From the NCBI GenBank assembly GCA_947487895.1, contig CANKYF010000001.1, positions 434,001 through 498,000 of the forward strand: a stretch of DNA of 64,000 bases, read 5' to 3'. This DNA is from an uncultured Flavobacteriaceae bacterium (GTDB lineage: Bacteria; Bacteroidota; Bacteroidia; Flavobacteriales; Flavobacteriaceae). The notes beneath the pieces are model-generated. The model worked only from the letters and a program-made list of their open reading frames with translations. It had not been told where the DNA came from and searched no databases. Position 1 is the stretch's first letter; every line of letters starts with the position of its first letter. This document shows positions 7,309-16,490 of the stretch, in pieces. The translations under genes were made by a program, and so were the position numbers.

Positions 7309-9405
7309 ATGAAAATAAAACTGGTATTCATATTACTTTTTGCAACACTTTTTTCTTTTTCTCAACAAACAGATTATGTGGATTTTATAAAAATTAAGGC
7401 TGATATTGGTTTTGATGTTTCTCAAAATAAGATTTATGGAGAATTCGAATGTTTATTTGAAGTTTTAAAAAAGACAGATTCTATTTATTTGGATGCTGTT
7501 GACATGCGTTCTATGAAAATCAGAATGTTTCCTAAAAATAAAAAATCAGATTTTATAGGAAGAGGAGAAGTAGTTAATTCCTATGATGGTAAAAAATTAT
7601 GGTTTAAACATAGTTTTAAAAAAGGGCAGAAATATAGACTGAAATTTTTCTTCTTTAAGAATAATCCTAAAAAAGCGCTTTACTTTATTGATTGTAATGA
7701 TAACAAAGATGTCACTTCGAGTGATTCTGATTCACATCAGAATTGTATCGGGAAGCAACAAATTTGGACTCAAGGCCAAGGTAAATACACTAGTAATTGG
7801 TTGCCTTCTATTGATGACATGAACGATAAAATTGAGTTTGATTTATCAATAACTTTTGATTCTGATTATGAGGTTATAGCTAATGGAAAGTTAACAGATA
7901 AACAAACCAACAAATCAACAACTACTTGGCATTACGACATGCAAAAACCAATGTCAAGCTATTTAGTAGCTTTAGCTATTGGGAAATACAATAAAAAGGT
8001 TGAGTATTCAAAAAGCGGTCTTCCGTTAGAGATGTATTACTATCCTGAAGATTCTTTGAAATTTGAGCCTACTTACCGTTATACTAAGCGTATGTTTGAT
8101 TTTTTAGAAGAAGAAATTGGTGTACCATATCCCTGGCAAAATTATAAGCAAGTGCCAGTTAAAGATTTTTTGTATGCTGGTATGGAAAATACGGGAACTA
8201 CACTTTTCTCAGATAGTTTTGTAATAGACTCTATTGCCTTTGTAGATAAAAATTATGTAAACGTTAATGCGCATGAGTTAGCGCATCAGTGGTTTGGTAA
8301 TTTAGTAACAGAGACTAGTGGAACTCACCATTGGTTACAAGAAGGTTTTGCAACCTATTATGCATTGTTGGCAGAAAAAGAGGTTTTTGGGGAAGACTAT
8401 TATTTTTGGAGATTGTATGAATATGCCCAAGAATTATTAGAGCAAGACAAAGCAGGAAAAAGTACCTCGTTATTAGATCCAAAATCTAGTAGTATTACGT
8501 TTTATAAAAAAGGAGCATGGGTATTGCATATGCTGCGTGAAAAAGTAGGAGATACCCCTTTTAAGCAAGCTGTAAAAAACTATTTGTTGAAACATCAGTT
8601 TAAAAATGTAGAGACTAACGATTTTATTGGTGAAGTTGAAAAGAGCAGCGGAGAAGATTTGAGTGAGTTTGTTAGCGAATATTTAAAGAGTGACGATGAT
8701 TTTTTTTTAAAAAGAAAAGTTAAAGAGATATTGTATCAACAAGTTGATGTTGAAATAGGTTTAAGAGTTTTAAGATGCGGAATGGGAAGCAAGTTAGATT
8801 TCGAAAAAGAACGAAATAAAATTAAGTTCGAAAATTTGTTTGAAGATTCTCTTGATAGTAAAGCAAAGGTTCAGCTATTTGGAGAGTTATTGAAAGATAC
8901 TTTGGTTGATAAAAATGAATTATATGTAAAGGCTTTTGATTCTAAAGACATCAAAGTCCGTCAATCCATAGCCCAAAATTTAACCAAAATCCCTTCAGAA
9001 TTAAAAGCAGATTATGAATCGCTTCTAAACGATAAATCATACATAACTATTGAAACCGCATTATTTAATTTATGGAGTAATTTTCCTGAAGACAGAAAAA
9101 AATATTTAGATCAAACAAAAGATGTTATAGGTTTTAACGACAAAAATGTTAGAATACTTTGGTTAACACTAGCTTTGATAACTGAAGATTATGAGGCAGA
9201 AAATAAAAAAGCTTATTTTGATGAATTAACCAGTTATACAAGTCCTAAATACGGATTTGAAGTGAGGCAAAATGCATTTCAGTATTTAAGTCAGATTCAA
9301 GCATGTGGAGAGGTTTGTAAAGAAAACTTAAAACAAGCTACTAATCATCATAACTGGCGATTTAAAAAATTTGCCAAAGCATTATTAAAACAAGTTGAAC
9401 AATGA
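7309..9405 (+). CDS. M1 family zinc aminopeptidase, exported
   Basis: A 698-residue metallopeptidase with a Sec signal peptide (LVFILLFATLFSFSQQ). The exopeptidase motif is YAGMENTGTT (GAMEN-like). The zinc site is HELAHQWFGN (H322, E323, H326) with E345 in WLQEGFATYY. A C-terminal helical ARM/HEAT-like region follows. It probably trims N-termini of peptides in the periplasm. Residues ~130-148 are unusual: NDNKDVTSSDSDSHQNC precedes the conserved KQQIWTQGQGKYTSNW segment and is encoded by a copy of a genomic repeat (7711-7754). The stop overlaps the patatin start by 4 nt, so the two are translationally coupled. Confidence 0.93.
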   Translation: MKIKLVFILLFATLFSFSQQTDYVDFIKIKADIGFDVSQNKIYGEFECLFEVLKKTDSIYLDAVDMRSMKIRMFPKNKKSDFIGRGEVVNSYDGKKLWFKHSFKKGQKYRLKFFFFKNNPKKALYFIDCNDNKDVTSSDSDSHQNCIGKQQIWTQGQGKYTSNWLPSIDDMNDKIEFDLSITFDSDYEVIANGKLTDKQTNKSTTTWHYDMQKPMSSYLVALAIGKYNKKVEYSKSGLPLEMYYYPEDSLKFEPTYRYTKRMFDFLEEEIGVPYPWQNYKQVPVKDFLYAGMENTGTTLFSDSFVIDSIAFVDKNYVNVNAHELAHQWFGNLVTETSGTHHWLQEGFATYYALLAEKEVFGEDYYFWRLYEYAQELLEQDKAGKSTSLLDPKSSSITFYKKGAWVLHMLREKVGDTPFKQAVKNYLLKHQFKNVETNDFIGEVEKSSGEDLSEFVSEYLKSDDDFFLKRKVKEILYQQVDVEIGLRVLRCGMGSKLDFEKERNKIKFENLFEDSLDSKAKVQLFGELLKDTLVDKNELYVKAFDSKDIKVRQSIAQNLTKIPSELKADYESLLNDKSYITIETALFNLWSNFPEDRKKYLDQTKDVIGFNDKNVRILWLTLALITEDYEAENKKAYFDELTSYTSPKYGFEVRQNAFQYLSQIQACGEVCKENLKQATNHHNWRFKKFAKALLKQVEQ
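7711..7754. repeat. GTCACTTCGAGTGATT-type repeat, in frame inside the aminopeptidase gene
   Basis: GTCACTTCGAGTGATT is followed by a perfect 8-bp hairpin ATTCTGAT (7724-7731) / ATCAGAAT (7736-7743) and TGTATCGGGAA. An intergenic relative with the same layout lies at 20484-20527 (GTCATTTCGAGTGATT, hairpin ATTTTC/GAAAAT, ATATAGAGAA). Confidence 0.65.
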
Positions 9406-10316
9406 GAGCATTAGTGATATCTGGTGGAGGAAGTAAAGGCGCATATGCTGGTGGGGTTGCCCAATATTTGATAGAAGAACAAGGACATAATTACGATATG
9501 TTTTTAGGAACTTCAACAGGGAGTTTGTTGGTGCCTCATTTAGCAGCTGGTAGAGTAGATAAGCTTCATGAAGTATATACAAATGTGAATCAACGTAGTA
9601 TTTTTAGTGTCAATCCATTTGTTATTAGAAAAAAAGAAGAACGTGAATTCGTATCTATTGCATTCTTAAGTACACTTTGGCAATTTATACGTAAAAAAAG
9701 AACATTTGGAGAAAGTAAGAATTTAAGAAAACTAATAAAGCGAAAGTTTACTGAAGAAGAATTTAATTTAATAAGAGAAACAAAAGAAGATGTGATTATC
9801 ACAGTTTCTAACTTATCTAAAAATAGAGTAGAGTACAAGTCGATTAAAGATTATACCTATGAAGAGTTTTGTGAATGGATTTGGATTTCTTGTAATTATT
9901 TGCCATTCATGTCTTTAGTAACTAAAAACGGCCATGAATATGGTGATGGAGGTTTAGGTTGTGTAGTGCCCATACGCGAAGCAATATTAAGAGGCGCTAC
10001 AGAAATTGATGCAATTATTTTAGAAGCTGAGTCTTTAGATTATAATAAAGTGCTTGGTAAGAATCCTTTTTCTTTGATGATAAGTTTGTTTGGATTTGCT
10101 TTAGATAGAATGGAACGTAATGATATTACTATTGGGAAATTAGCAGCCAAAGCCAATAATGTTCAGCTAAACTTATATTATACCTCGTCTAAATTGACTG
10201 AAAACGCATTGATTTTTAATAAAAAACTAATGACTTCTTGGTGGAAACAAGGCTTTGAATATGCTCAAAAAAAGTGTAATGAAGCTAAAGCTAATGAGCT
10301 GCGTCTAGAAGATTAA
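9402..10316 (+). CDS. Patatin-like phospholipase
   Basis: A 304-residue serine lipid hydrolase with the full patatin signature: oxyanion-hole loop GGGSKG (8-13), nucleophile elbow GTSTG (Ser38) and catalytic Asp182 in GDGGLG. There is no signal peptide, so it probably acts in the cytoplasm or at the inner face of the membrane, releasing fatty acids from phospholipids or neutral lipids. It overlaps the aminopeptidase stop by ATGA, and the two form an operon. Substrate unknown. Confidence 0.9.
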   Translation: MRALVISGGGSKGAYAGGVAQYLIEEQGHNYDMFLGTSTGSLLVPHLAAGRVDKLHEVYTNVNQRSIFSVNPFVIRKKEEREFVSIAFLSTLWQFIRKKRTFGESKNLRKLIKRKFTEEEFNLIRETKEDVIITVSNLSKNRVEYKSIKDYTYEEFCEWIWISCNYLPFMSLVTKNGHEYGDGGLGCVVPIREAILRGATEIDAIILEAESLDYNKVLGKNPFSLMISLFGFALDRMERNDITIGKLAAKANNVQLNLYYTSSKLTENALIFNKKLMTSWWKQGFEYAQKKCNEAKANELRLED

Positions 10317-10321
10317 TAGAG

Positions 10322-11194
10322 TTATTGTTTTAATGTATTTTCATTAGTAACCCATTCATAAAACCGGTCTAACCAATTAGAAACAGGAAACCCTTTTAAC
10401 CATGTGGCAAATCCGTGTCCACCATCTGCATACATATACATACTAGTTTTTATACCTGCTTTATGCCATTTGTTGAATATAGAAGTAAATAAAGTAGCGT
10501 CTATGAGTTTATCGTTAGCAGCAGCTATAAATAGTGTAGGTGGTGTTAATTTATTAGGTTCTGGATCAATCAAATCTGTACCTGGATAAATAGGAACTAA
10601 GAAATTGGGTTTGTTAAGTTCAGTACATTCATTAACAACTCCAAACAGCACGCAACCTCCACCAGAAAAGCCCATAAATCCAATTTTATTAGGATCAACA
10701 CCTAAATCTGTAGCATTATTTCTAACGTATGATATGGCGTTTAAGCCATCTTGAGTAGAATATGGCATCAATTTTTTAGTCTGTCTTACTCTTTTGTCAT
10801 TGTCTTTTTCAACGATATCTAATAAGTCTTGAATGGCATCTTCACCAGTAGGCATGACTCTATATTTAAGTATGAATGTGGTGATGCCTTTGTCATTTAG
10901 CCATTTGGCAACGTTCTCACCTTCATGAAGAATACTTAGAAAGTGTAATCCACCCCCTGGAGCTATAATGACAGAAATACCATTTTGCTTTTCAGCAGTT
11001 GGTCTGTAAACAATCATTGAAGGCTTTGATATATTTGCAACTATAGGCGAATTGCCAGATTTAGGAATGTATTCAGATTCAGGATTGTCCCATTTAATAT
11101 CTACTGGTTCATTGTATGGTAATTCTATTATTTGTTCTTGCGCAGTTAAGAATAAACAACTAAAAGCAATTAAAACATATAAATAGTTTTTCAT
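10322..11194 (-). CDS. Exported alpha/beta hydrolase (BD-FAE / dienelactone hydrolase-like)
   Basis: A 290-residue alpha/beta-hydrolase with signal peptide MKNYLYVLIAFSCLFLTAQ. It has an oxyanion-hole motif APGGGLHFL, nucleophile elbow GFSGGG, a late Asp region (AANDKLI) and catalytic His in DGGHGFATW. This order matches acetylxylan-esterase-like and endo-1,4-beta-xylanase-associated esterases common in Bacteroidota. Likely a periplasmic carboxylesterase acting on acylated sugars, but the substrate is inferred only. It ends 5 nt from the convergent patatin gene. Confidence 0.8.
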   Translation of the reverse strand: MKNYLYVLIAFSCLFLTAQEQIIELPYNEPVDIKWDNPESEYIPKSGNSPIVANISKPSMIVYRPTAEKQNGISVIIAPGGGLHFLSILHEGENVAKWLNDKGITTFILKYRVMPTGEDAIQDLLDIVEKDNDKRVRQTKKLMPYSTQDGLNAISYVRNNATDLGVDPNKIGFMGFSGGGCVLFGVVNECTELNKPNFLVPIYPGTDLIDPEPNKLTPPTLFIAAANDKLIDATLFTSIFNKWHKAGIKTSMYMYADGGHGFATWLKGFPVSNWLDRFYEWVTNENTLKQ

Positions 11195-11218
11195 AGAATT
11201 AAACTTTACACAATAATA

Positions 11219-11743
11219 TTATGCTAGAATGTCTGATACTTCATGTTTCAATAAAGAAAGTGCAGCATCACTAGGAGATTCGCGTTCCATCATTTTAGTT
11301 AAAATAACTTCCCTTAACTTTTCGGCATCAGTAGTTTTTTCAGATAAGCTAGCTTTTCTTATCAATTGAATGGTAGCATTTCTAGCAGCAATTATGATGC
11401 TCCAACATTTATCGCTTACATAAATTTGTTGAGATAAATTATGTTCAAATTCCTGTTCTATGTTTTGCAAAAGCAACGCTTCATAAGCATTTTTATCATT
11501 AGAAATAGGGCCAACTCTTAATAATAATTTGGCAGGGGAAATGCGTTCTAAAAAAAGAGATAATCTTTCATAGGCTTGTAATCGCGTAGGAAGCGCACTT
11601 ACTTGTAAATCTTTTTTTAATAAAAAGCGTCTTCTTCCGTCTTCGTTTCTAGTATGTTCTCTAAAAAAATAATAAGCAATAATTCCTGTGATGATGCTTG
11701 GAACAGTGTAAAGAAACAAGTCCATAATTCTTTCTACATCCAT
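11219..11743 (-). CDS. Conserved membrane-anchored protein of unknown function
   Basis: A 174-residue protein with one N-terminal transmembrane helix (LFLYTVPSIITGIIAYYFF) and a soluble cytoplasmic part beginning RRRFLLKKDLQVSALPTRLQAYERLSLFLERI, mostly helical and without catalytic motifs. I recognise it as a conserved flavobacterial family but cannot assign a role. It lies 22 nt downstream of the FMN protein on the same strand, so they are probably cotranscribed. Confidence 0.75.
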   Translation of the reverse strand: MDVERIMDLFLYTVPSIITGIIAYYFFREHTRNEDGRRRFLLKKDLQVSALPTRLQAYERLSLFLERISPAKLLLRVGPISNDKNAYEALLLQNIEQEFEHNLSQQIYVSDKCWSIIIAARNATIQLIRKASLSEKTTDAEKLREVILTKMMERESPSDAALSLLKHEVSDILA

Positions 11744-11765
11744 AATATTGTAAAGCTTGAGAGTT

Positions 11766-13319
11766 TTATTTACCTCCTAAATATACACAATCTTTTAAAT
11801 CTTGCATTCCAGAAAATGGAACAAAATCTTTTTCATACATATATGTTTTGCTTAGTTTTTTAGAAAGGTTATGATCATCAACATTCATTTCAATATCACT
11901 CATTGTAAACTGACAAGGGTGTTCGTGGCCAGCAGCATGTGTTATTTCTACTAATTCTTTTTTAAAGGTTTTAAAATATTGCGCTAAACGTTCAGATTTT
12001 AAAGGCACATTAATGCCATTTTGTAACCATTTACTTTGAGTAGCTACTCCAGCAGGACATCTATTGGTATGACAAATTTGAGCTTGTATACAACCAATAC
12101 TCATCATAGCCTCACGAGCTACGTTAATACAATCTACACCCATAGCAAAGGCCATAGCAGCTTTAGCAGGAAATCCTAGTTTACCACTACCAATAAAAAC
12201 AATACGTTTAGTCAGTTCTTTGCTTTTAAAAAGTTTGTACAAGTCACTAAAACCATACACCCATGGTAAAGATACATGGTCTGCAAAACTTGGAGGTGCG
12301 GCTCCTGTACCACCTTCACCACCATCTACAGCAATAAAATCTGGTCCTTTTCCTGTTTTTAGCATAAGATCAGCTAATTCTTCCCATTGGTCTAATTTAC
12401 CAATAGCAGCCTTAATACCTACTGGCAAACCAGTTACTTCTGCAATTTCTTCTATAAACTCTAACATTTCAGGAACATTTGAGAATGCTGAATGATTTGG
12501 AGGAGATAATACATCTTTACCAATGTCTACACCTCTAATTCCTGCAATTTCTTTAGTTATTTTTTTACCAGGAAGTACGCCACCTTTACCAGGTTTTGCA
12601 CCTTGAGAAAGCTTAACTTCAATAGCTTTTATAAACGGATTGTCTTCAACTAATTTTTTCATCTTTTCCATGGAGAAGTTGCCGTTTTCATCTCTAACAC
12701 CAAAATATCCTGTTCCAAAATGAAATACTACATCACCACCATGAGAGTGGTAAGGAGATAAACCACCTTCTCCAGTGTTATGATACGCTCCAGCAATTTT
12801 AACACCTTTATTTAAAGATTCTATGGCTTTAGCTGATAGCGAACCAAAACTCATGGCAGATATATTAATTACAGAGGCTGGTCTATATGGTTTTTTTCGC
12901 TTATTGTAAGCGCCTATTACTTTAGCGCATGGTAAGAAGGTTTTATCTATATCATGAGGATGCCCTTTTGCTACTTTATATGGCATCATCGCATTATTAA
13001 TAAAAATATGCTGATGTTCATGAATATCTCTATCGGTTCCAAAACCTTCGTAGTTGTTTTCTTTTTTAGCCGAAGCATAAATCCAACCACGCTCTATTCT
13101 GTTAAAAGGTAATTCTTCTCTATTATTAGCTACAAAATATTGCCTCATTTCAGGGCCAATACTTTCTAGCCAATAACGCAAATGTCCCACAATAGGGAAG
13201 TTATGACTTATAGTGTGCTTTCTTTGGAAGAAGATATCGCGTATAGCAATAATCACAAAAAATAAGATAATGTAAAGCCACCAAGGAATATTTGATAGTG
13301 TATTTATAAGAATGTCCAT
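11766..13319 (-). CDS. FMN-binding glutamate synthase family protein
   Basis: A 517-residue protein with an N-terminal transmembrane helix (IPWWLYIILFFVIIAI) and a GltB-type FMN barrel. Diagnostic segments are SAMSFGSLSAKAIESLNKG, a glycine-rich KPGKGGVLPG loop, DGGEGGTGAAPPSF, and the 3Fe-4S cluster cysteines in CIQAQICHTNRCPAG. It lacks the glutaminase domain, so it is not a complete glutamate synthase. Related single-domain proteins are widespread and largely uncharacterised. Substrate unknown. Confidence 0.88.
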   Translation of the reverse strand: MDILINTLSNIPWWLYIILFFVIIAIRDIFFQRKHTISHNFPIVGHLRYWLESIGPEMRQYFVANNREELPFNRIERGWIYASAKKENNYEGFGTDRDIHEHQHIFINNAMMPYKVAKGHPHDIDKTFLPCAKVIGAYNKRKKPYRPASVINISAMSFGSLSAKAIESLNKGVKIAGAYHNTGEGGLSPYHSHGGDVVFHFGTGYFGVRDENGNFSMEKMKKLVEDNPFIKAIEVKLSQGAKPGKGGVLPGKKITKEIAGIRGVDIGKDVLSPPNHSAFSNVPEMLEFIEEIAEVTGLPVGIKAAIGKLDQWEELADLMLKTGKGPDFIAVDGGEGGTGAAPPSFADHVSLPWVYGFSDLYKLFKSKELTKRIVFIGSGKLGFPAKAAMAFAMGVDCINVAREAMMSIGCIQAQICHTNRCPAGVATQSKWLQNGINVPLKSERLAQYFKTFKKELVEITHAAGHEHPCQFTMSDIEMNVDDHNLSKKLSKTYMYEKDFVPFSGMQDLKDCVYLGGK

Positions 13320-13665
13320 TGTATCTTGTTCGGAATTTTTGAAGCTAAATATATTTAAAAATTAAAGAAAAATATATAACAAAGTTATAAACTTAGTATT
13401 TGTTTTGTTTAGAATAAGGTTAAGTTAGAAGTTGTAGTAGTAGCCTCTTTATACCAAAGTAAACAACCCGTCATTATGAGGAGGTACGACGTAATAATCT
13501 CTAAAAGTTAAGAGATTGCCATACTTCGACTCCGCTCAGTATAAACTTCAATTAGAAATTTACTTCGCAATGACGCTCCAGAAAACGTTGTTCATAATTA
13601 TTAATAAAAGGGTTTAATTAAAAGCGAAACAATGGTTAATTTCACACATTAAAATTACTTGTAGA
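13320..13665. other. Divergent intergenic region, 346 bp
   Basis: Separates the FMN protein and UvrD genes. The only clear content is the composite REP element at 13469-13575. The UvrD promoter could not be placed with confidence. Confidence 0.5.
13469..13575. repeat. Composite REP-like element
   Basis: Outer parts CGTCATTATGAGGA (from 13469) and TTCGCAATGACG (13564-13575) are imperfect inverted ends. Inside are a perfect 7-bp hairpin AATCTCT (13496-13502) / AGAGATT (13511-13517) and a unit ATACT-TCGACTCCGCTC-AGTAT (13521-13542) matching the family at 2606-2620. It looks like one repeat family inserted into another. Confidence 0.65.
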
Positions 13666-16017
13666 TTGGAAAAATATTTAAGTCAGTTAAATGACGCTCA
13701 ATTAGAGCCTACCATACAGATAGATGGCCCCATGATTGTTATTGCTGGTGCGGGGTCTGGTAAAACGCGTGTGCTTACATATAGAATTGCCTACATGATG
13801 AGTAAGGGCATTGATGCATTTAATATTCTATCTCTAACCTTTACAAATAAAGCGGCTCGTGAAATGAAAGAGCGTATTTCAAGTATAGTGGGTGATAGTG
13901 AAGCTAAGAACTTGTGGATGGGAACTTTTCACTCGGTTTTCGCTAAGATTCTTCGTATCGAAGCTGATAAACTAGGGTATCCAAGTAATTTTACTATTTA
14001 TGATACTCAAGATTCAGATAGATTGATAAGAGATATTATCAAGGAAATGAATCTTGATAAAGATATTTATAAGTACAAACAAGTAAGGTCTAGAATTTCA
14101 TCTTATAAAAACAGTTTGATTACAGTTAGGGCCTATTTTCAAAACCCTGAATTAATAGAAGCTGATACCATGGCGCGTCGCCCAAGAATGGGAGATATTT
14201 ATAAAGAGTATGTGGATAGATGTTTTAAGGCTGGTGCTATGGATTTTGATGATTTATTATTGAAAACCAACGAACTTTTAACGCGCTTCCCTGAAGTATT
14301 GGCAAAGTATCAAAACCGTTTTAAATATATCTTGGTAGATGAGTATCAAGATACCAATCACTCTCAATATTTAATAGTGAGAGCGCTGTCTGATAAATTT
14401 CAAAATATTTGTGTGGTAGGTGATGATGCGCAGAGTATTTATGCTTTCCGCGGAGCGAATATTAATAACATCTTAAATTTTCAGAAAGATTATGATGATG
14501 TGAAAGTGTTTAGGTTAGAGCAAAACTATCGTTCAACCAAAAACATTGTAAATGCTGCTAACTCTGTGATTGATAAAAACCAAACGAAGCTTGATAAAGT
14601 GGTTTGGACAGCTAATGATGATGGTGGCAAAATAATAGTACATAGATCTTTAACAGATGCAGATGAAGGGCGTTATGTAGCGAGTACTATTTTTGATAAT
14701 AAAATGAATCATCAATTACAGAATAGTGATTTTGCTATTTTGTATAGAACTAATGCGCAATCTCGTTCTATAGAGGATGCCTTACGTAAGCGTGATATTC
14801 CATATAGAATTTATGGTGGTCTATCTTTTTACCAACGTAAAGAGATTAAAGATGTACTGTCTTATTTACGATTAATAGTAAACCCAAAAGACGAAGAAGC
14901 ATTAAAACGTATCATAAACTTTCCACCACGAGGTATTGGTCAAACAACAGTAGATAAATTAATTGTAGCTGCAAACGGTTATAACAGGTCTATTTTTGAG
15001 GTGATGAAAAACATTGATAAAACCGATGTTAAGGTCAATTCTGGTACCAAAACCAAACTTCAAAATTTTGTAACACTTATTGAGAGTTTTCAAGTTATGA
15101 ATCAAACAGCTGATGTTTTTGAATTAGCTGAACATGTCACCAGAAGCAGTGGTTTAATTAAAGAGTTGAATAAAGATGGAACGCCTGAAGGGGTTACCAG
15201 AATGGAAAATATTGAAGAGCTCTTAAATGGTATGAAAGACTTTGTGGAAGGGCAAAAAGAGATTGCTGATGCCACAGGATCTTTAGCTGAGTTTTTAGAA
15301 GATGTAGCGTTAGCTACTGATATGGATAATGATAAAGACGATGGAGATAAGGTAGCTTTAATGACCATTCACTTGGCAAAAGGTTTAGAATTTCCTTATG
15401 TCTATATAGTTGGTTTAGAGGAAGATTTATTCCCAAGTGCTATGAGTATGAACACGCGTTCTGAGTTGGAAGAAGAACGCAGATTGTTTTATGTGGCATT
15501 AACCAGAGCTGAAAAACAAGCCTATTTAACCTATGCTTTATCTAGATACCGTTGGGGTAAACTGGTAGATTCTGAACCTAGTAGGTTTATTGAAGAGATA
15601 GATGAAGCATATTTAGATGTGCAAACACCAATTGAAGAGCGTAGAATTAACCCAATGTTGAGTGCTGATATATTTGGTGATGTTGATGAAAATGGACATA
15701 AAACTGAATATAACAAGATAAGGTTTAAACCAGCAAAACAAGTTACGCTTAAAAAAGGCACCTCTAAAAAAGAAGTTACTAAATACCAAGCACCAACTCC
15801 TAAGAATTTAAAGCCAGTTTCTAAATCTAGTGATAATACCAATTTATTTGATGGTAAATTAGCTGTTGGTAATATGGTAAAGCATATGCGTTTTGGTACG
15901 GGAGAGGTTGTGAAAATAGAAGGAATAGGTGGAGATGCTAAAGCGGAAATTAAATTTGCTTCTGTGGGTGTTAAAAAGTTACTGCTTAGGTTTGCTAAGT
16001 TGGAGGTGGTTGGGTGA
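13666..16017 (+). CDS. uvrD: UvrD/PcrA-type superfamily 1 DNA helicase
   Basis: A 783-residue 3'-5' helicase of the UvrD/PcrA/Rep group, used in nucleotide excision repair, mismatch repair and removal of RecA filaments. Motifs are complete: Q-motif LNDAQLEP, Walker A GAGSGKT (28-34), LTFTNKAAREMKER, Walker B VDEYQDT (D225), DDAQSIYAFRGA, LEQNYRS, motif V MTIHLAKGLEFPYV and motif VI YVALTRAEKQ. The C-terminus ends with a Tudor-like module (VGNMVKHMRFGTGEVVKIEG). The start is TTG at 13666; no upstream ATG in frame gives the conserved N-terminus. Its last 39 nt overlap the convergent gene at 15979. Confidence 0.95.
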   Translation: MEKYLSQLNDAQLEPTIQIDGPMIVIAGAGSGKTRVLTYRIAYMMSKGIDAFNILSLTFTNKAAREMKERISSIVGDSEAKNLWMGTFHSVFAKILRIEADKLGYPSNFTIYDTQDSDRLIRDIIKEMNLDKDIYKYKQVRSRISSYKNSLITVRAYFQNPELIEADTMARRPRMGDIYKEYVDRCFKAGAMDFDDLLLKTNELLTRFPEVLAKYQNRFKYILVDEYQDTNHSQYLIVRALSDKFQNICVVGDDAQSIYAFRGANINNILNFQKDYDDVKVFRLEQNYRSTKNIVNAANSVIDKNQTKLDKVVWTANDDGGKIIVHRSLTDADEGRYVASTIFDNKMNHQLQNSDFAILYRTNAQSRSIEDALRKRDIPYRIYGGLSFYQRKEIKDVLSYLRLIVNPKDEEALKRIINFPPRGIGQTTVDKLIVAANGYNRSIFEVMKNIDKTDVKVNSGTKTKLQNFVTLIESFQVMNQTADVFELAEHVTRSSGLIKELNKDGTPEGVTRMENIEELLNGMKDFVEGQKEIADATGSLAEFLEDVALATDMDNDKDDGDKVALMTIHLAKGLEFPYVYIVGLEEDLFPSAMSMNTRSELEEERRLFYVALTRAEKQAYLTYALSRYRWGKLVDSEPSRFIEEIDEAYLDVQTPIEERRINPMLSADIFGDVDENGHKTEYNKIRFKPAKQVTLKKGTSKKEVTKYQAPTPKNLKPVSKSSDNTNLFDGKLAVGNMVKHMRFGTGEVVKIEGIGGDAKAEIKFASVGVKKLLLRFAKLEVVG

Positions 16018-16434
16018 TTTTTCTAGAATAAAGGTGAACCCAACGAATTTTAAATGGATTCTTTTTTCGTGAATTTCATTTTTTATTTCTGTTAAATCTT
16101 TTTGATGAATGATTTGCAAAAAGTTGTTTTTGCATAGTTTCCAATTATAATCTTGTAGACCTGAAAAATGGGTGCAACCCTTTTCAAAATGTGGAATACT
16201 GCTTTTATCTATATAAACTATTTTCTTGTTTTTAAAGAATTCTATATAGGAGTTTAAATAGTTCTCTTTTATTTCTCTTTCTATTTTAGCTTTTGAATAT
16301 GGGACGCATATAATAGAAGTAGATTTGTATTTTATATCCACAATTTTCCATTTACCAATAATATCTGAGTCAATAATTTGAGCCCAACTAAAAAATGAAG
16401 TAAAACTTAAAAGAATAAATACCAATAGCTTCAT
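15979..16434 (-). CDS. Small exported protein, lipocalin-like start
   Basis: A 151-residue protein with signal peptide LLVFILLSFTSFFSWAQ followed by SDIIGKWKIVDIKYKST, which resembles the N-terminal GxW strand of lipocalin-like domains common in Bacteroidota. The body alternates short beta strands and has three cysteines (ICVPYSKAK, GCTHFSG, KLCKNN). The final 13 codons lie inside the 3' end of the convergent uvrD gene. Function unknown; the lipocalin suggestion is weak. Confidence 0.7.
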   Translation of the reverse strand: MKLLVFILLSFTSFFSWAQIIDSDIIGKWKIVDIKYKSTSIICVPYSKAKIEREIKENYLNSYIEFFKNKKIVYIDKSSIPHFEKGCTHFSGLQDYNWKLCKNNFLQIIHQKDLTEIKNEIHEKRIHLKFVGFTFILEKSPNHLQLSKPKQ

Positions 16435-16490
16435 AAATCTAAGACGAGATTAAATAAGCTTTGCTACTTAAAAAATATCTTTTGCGATTT

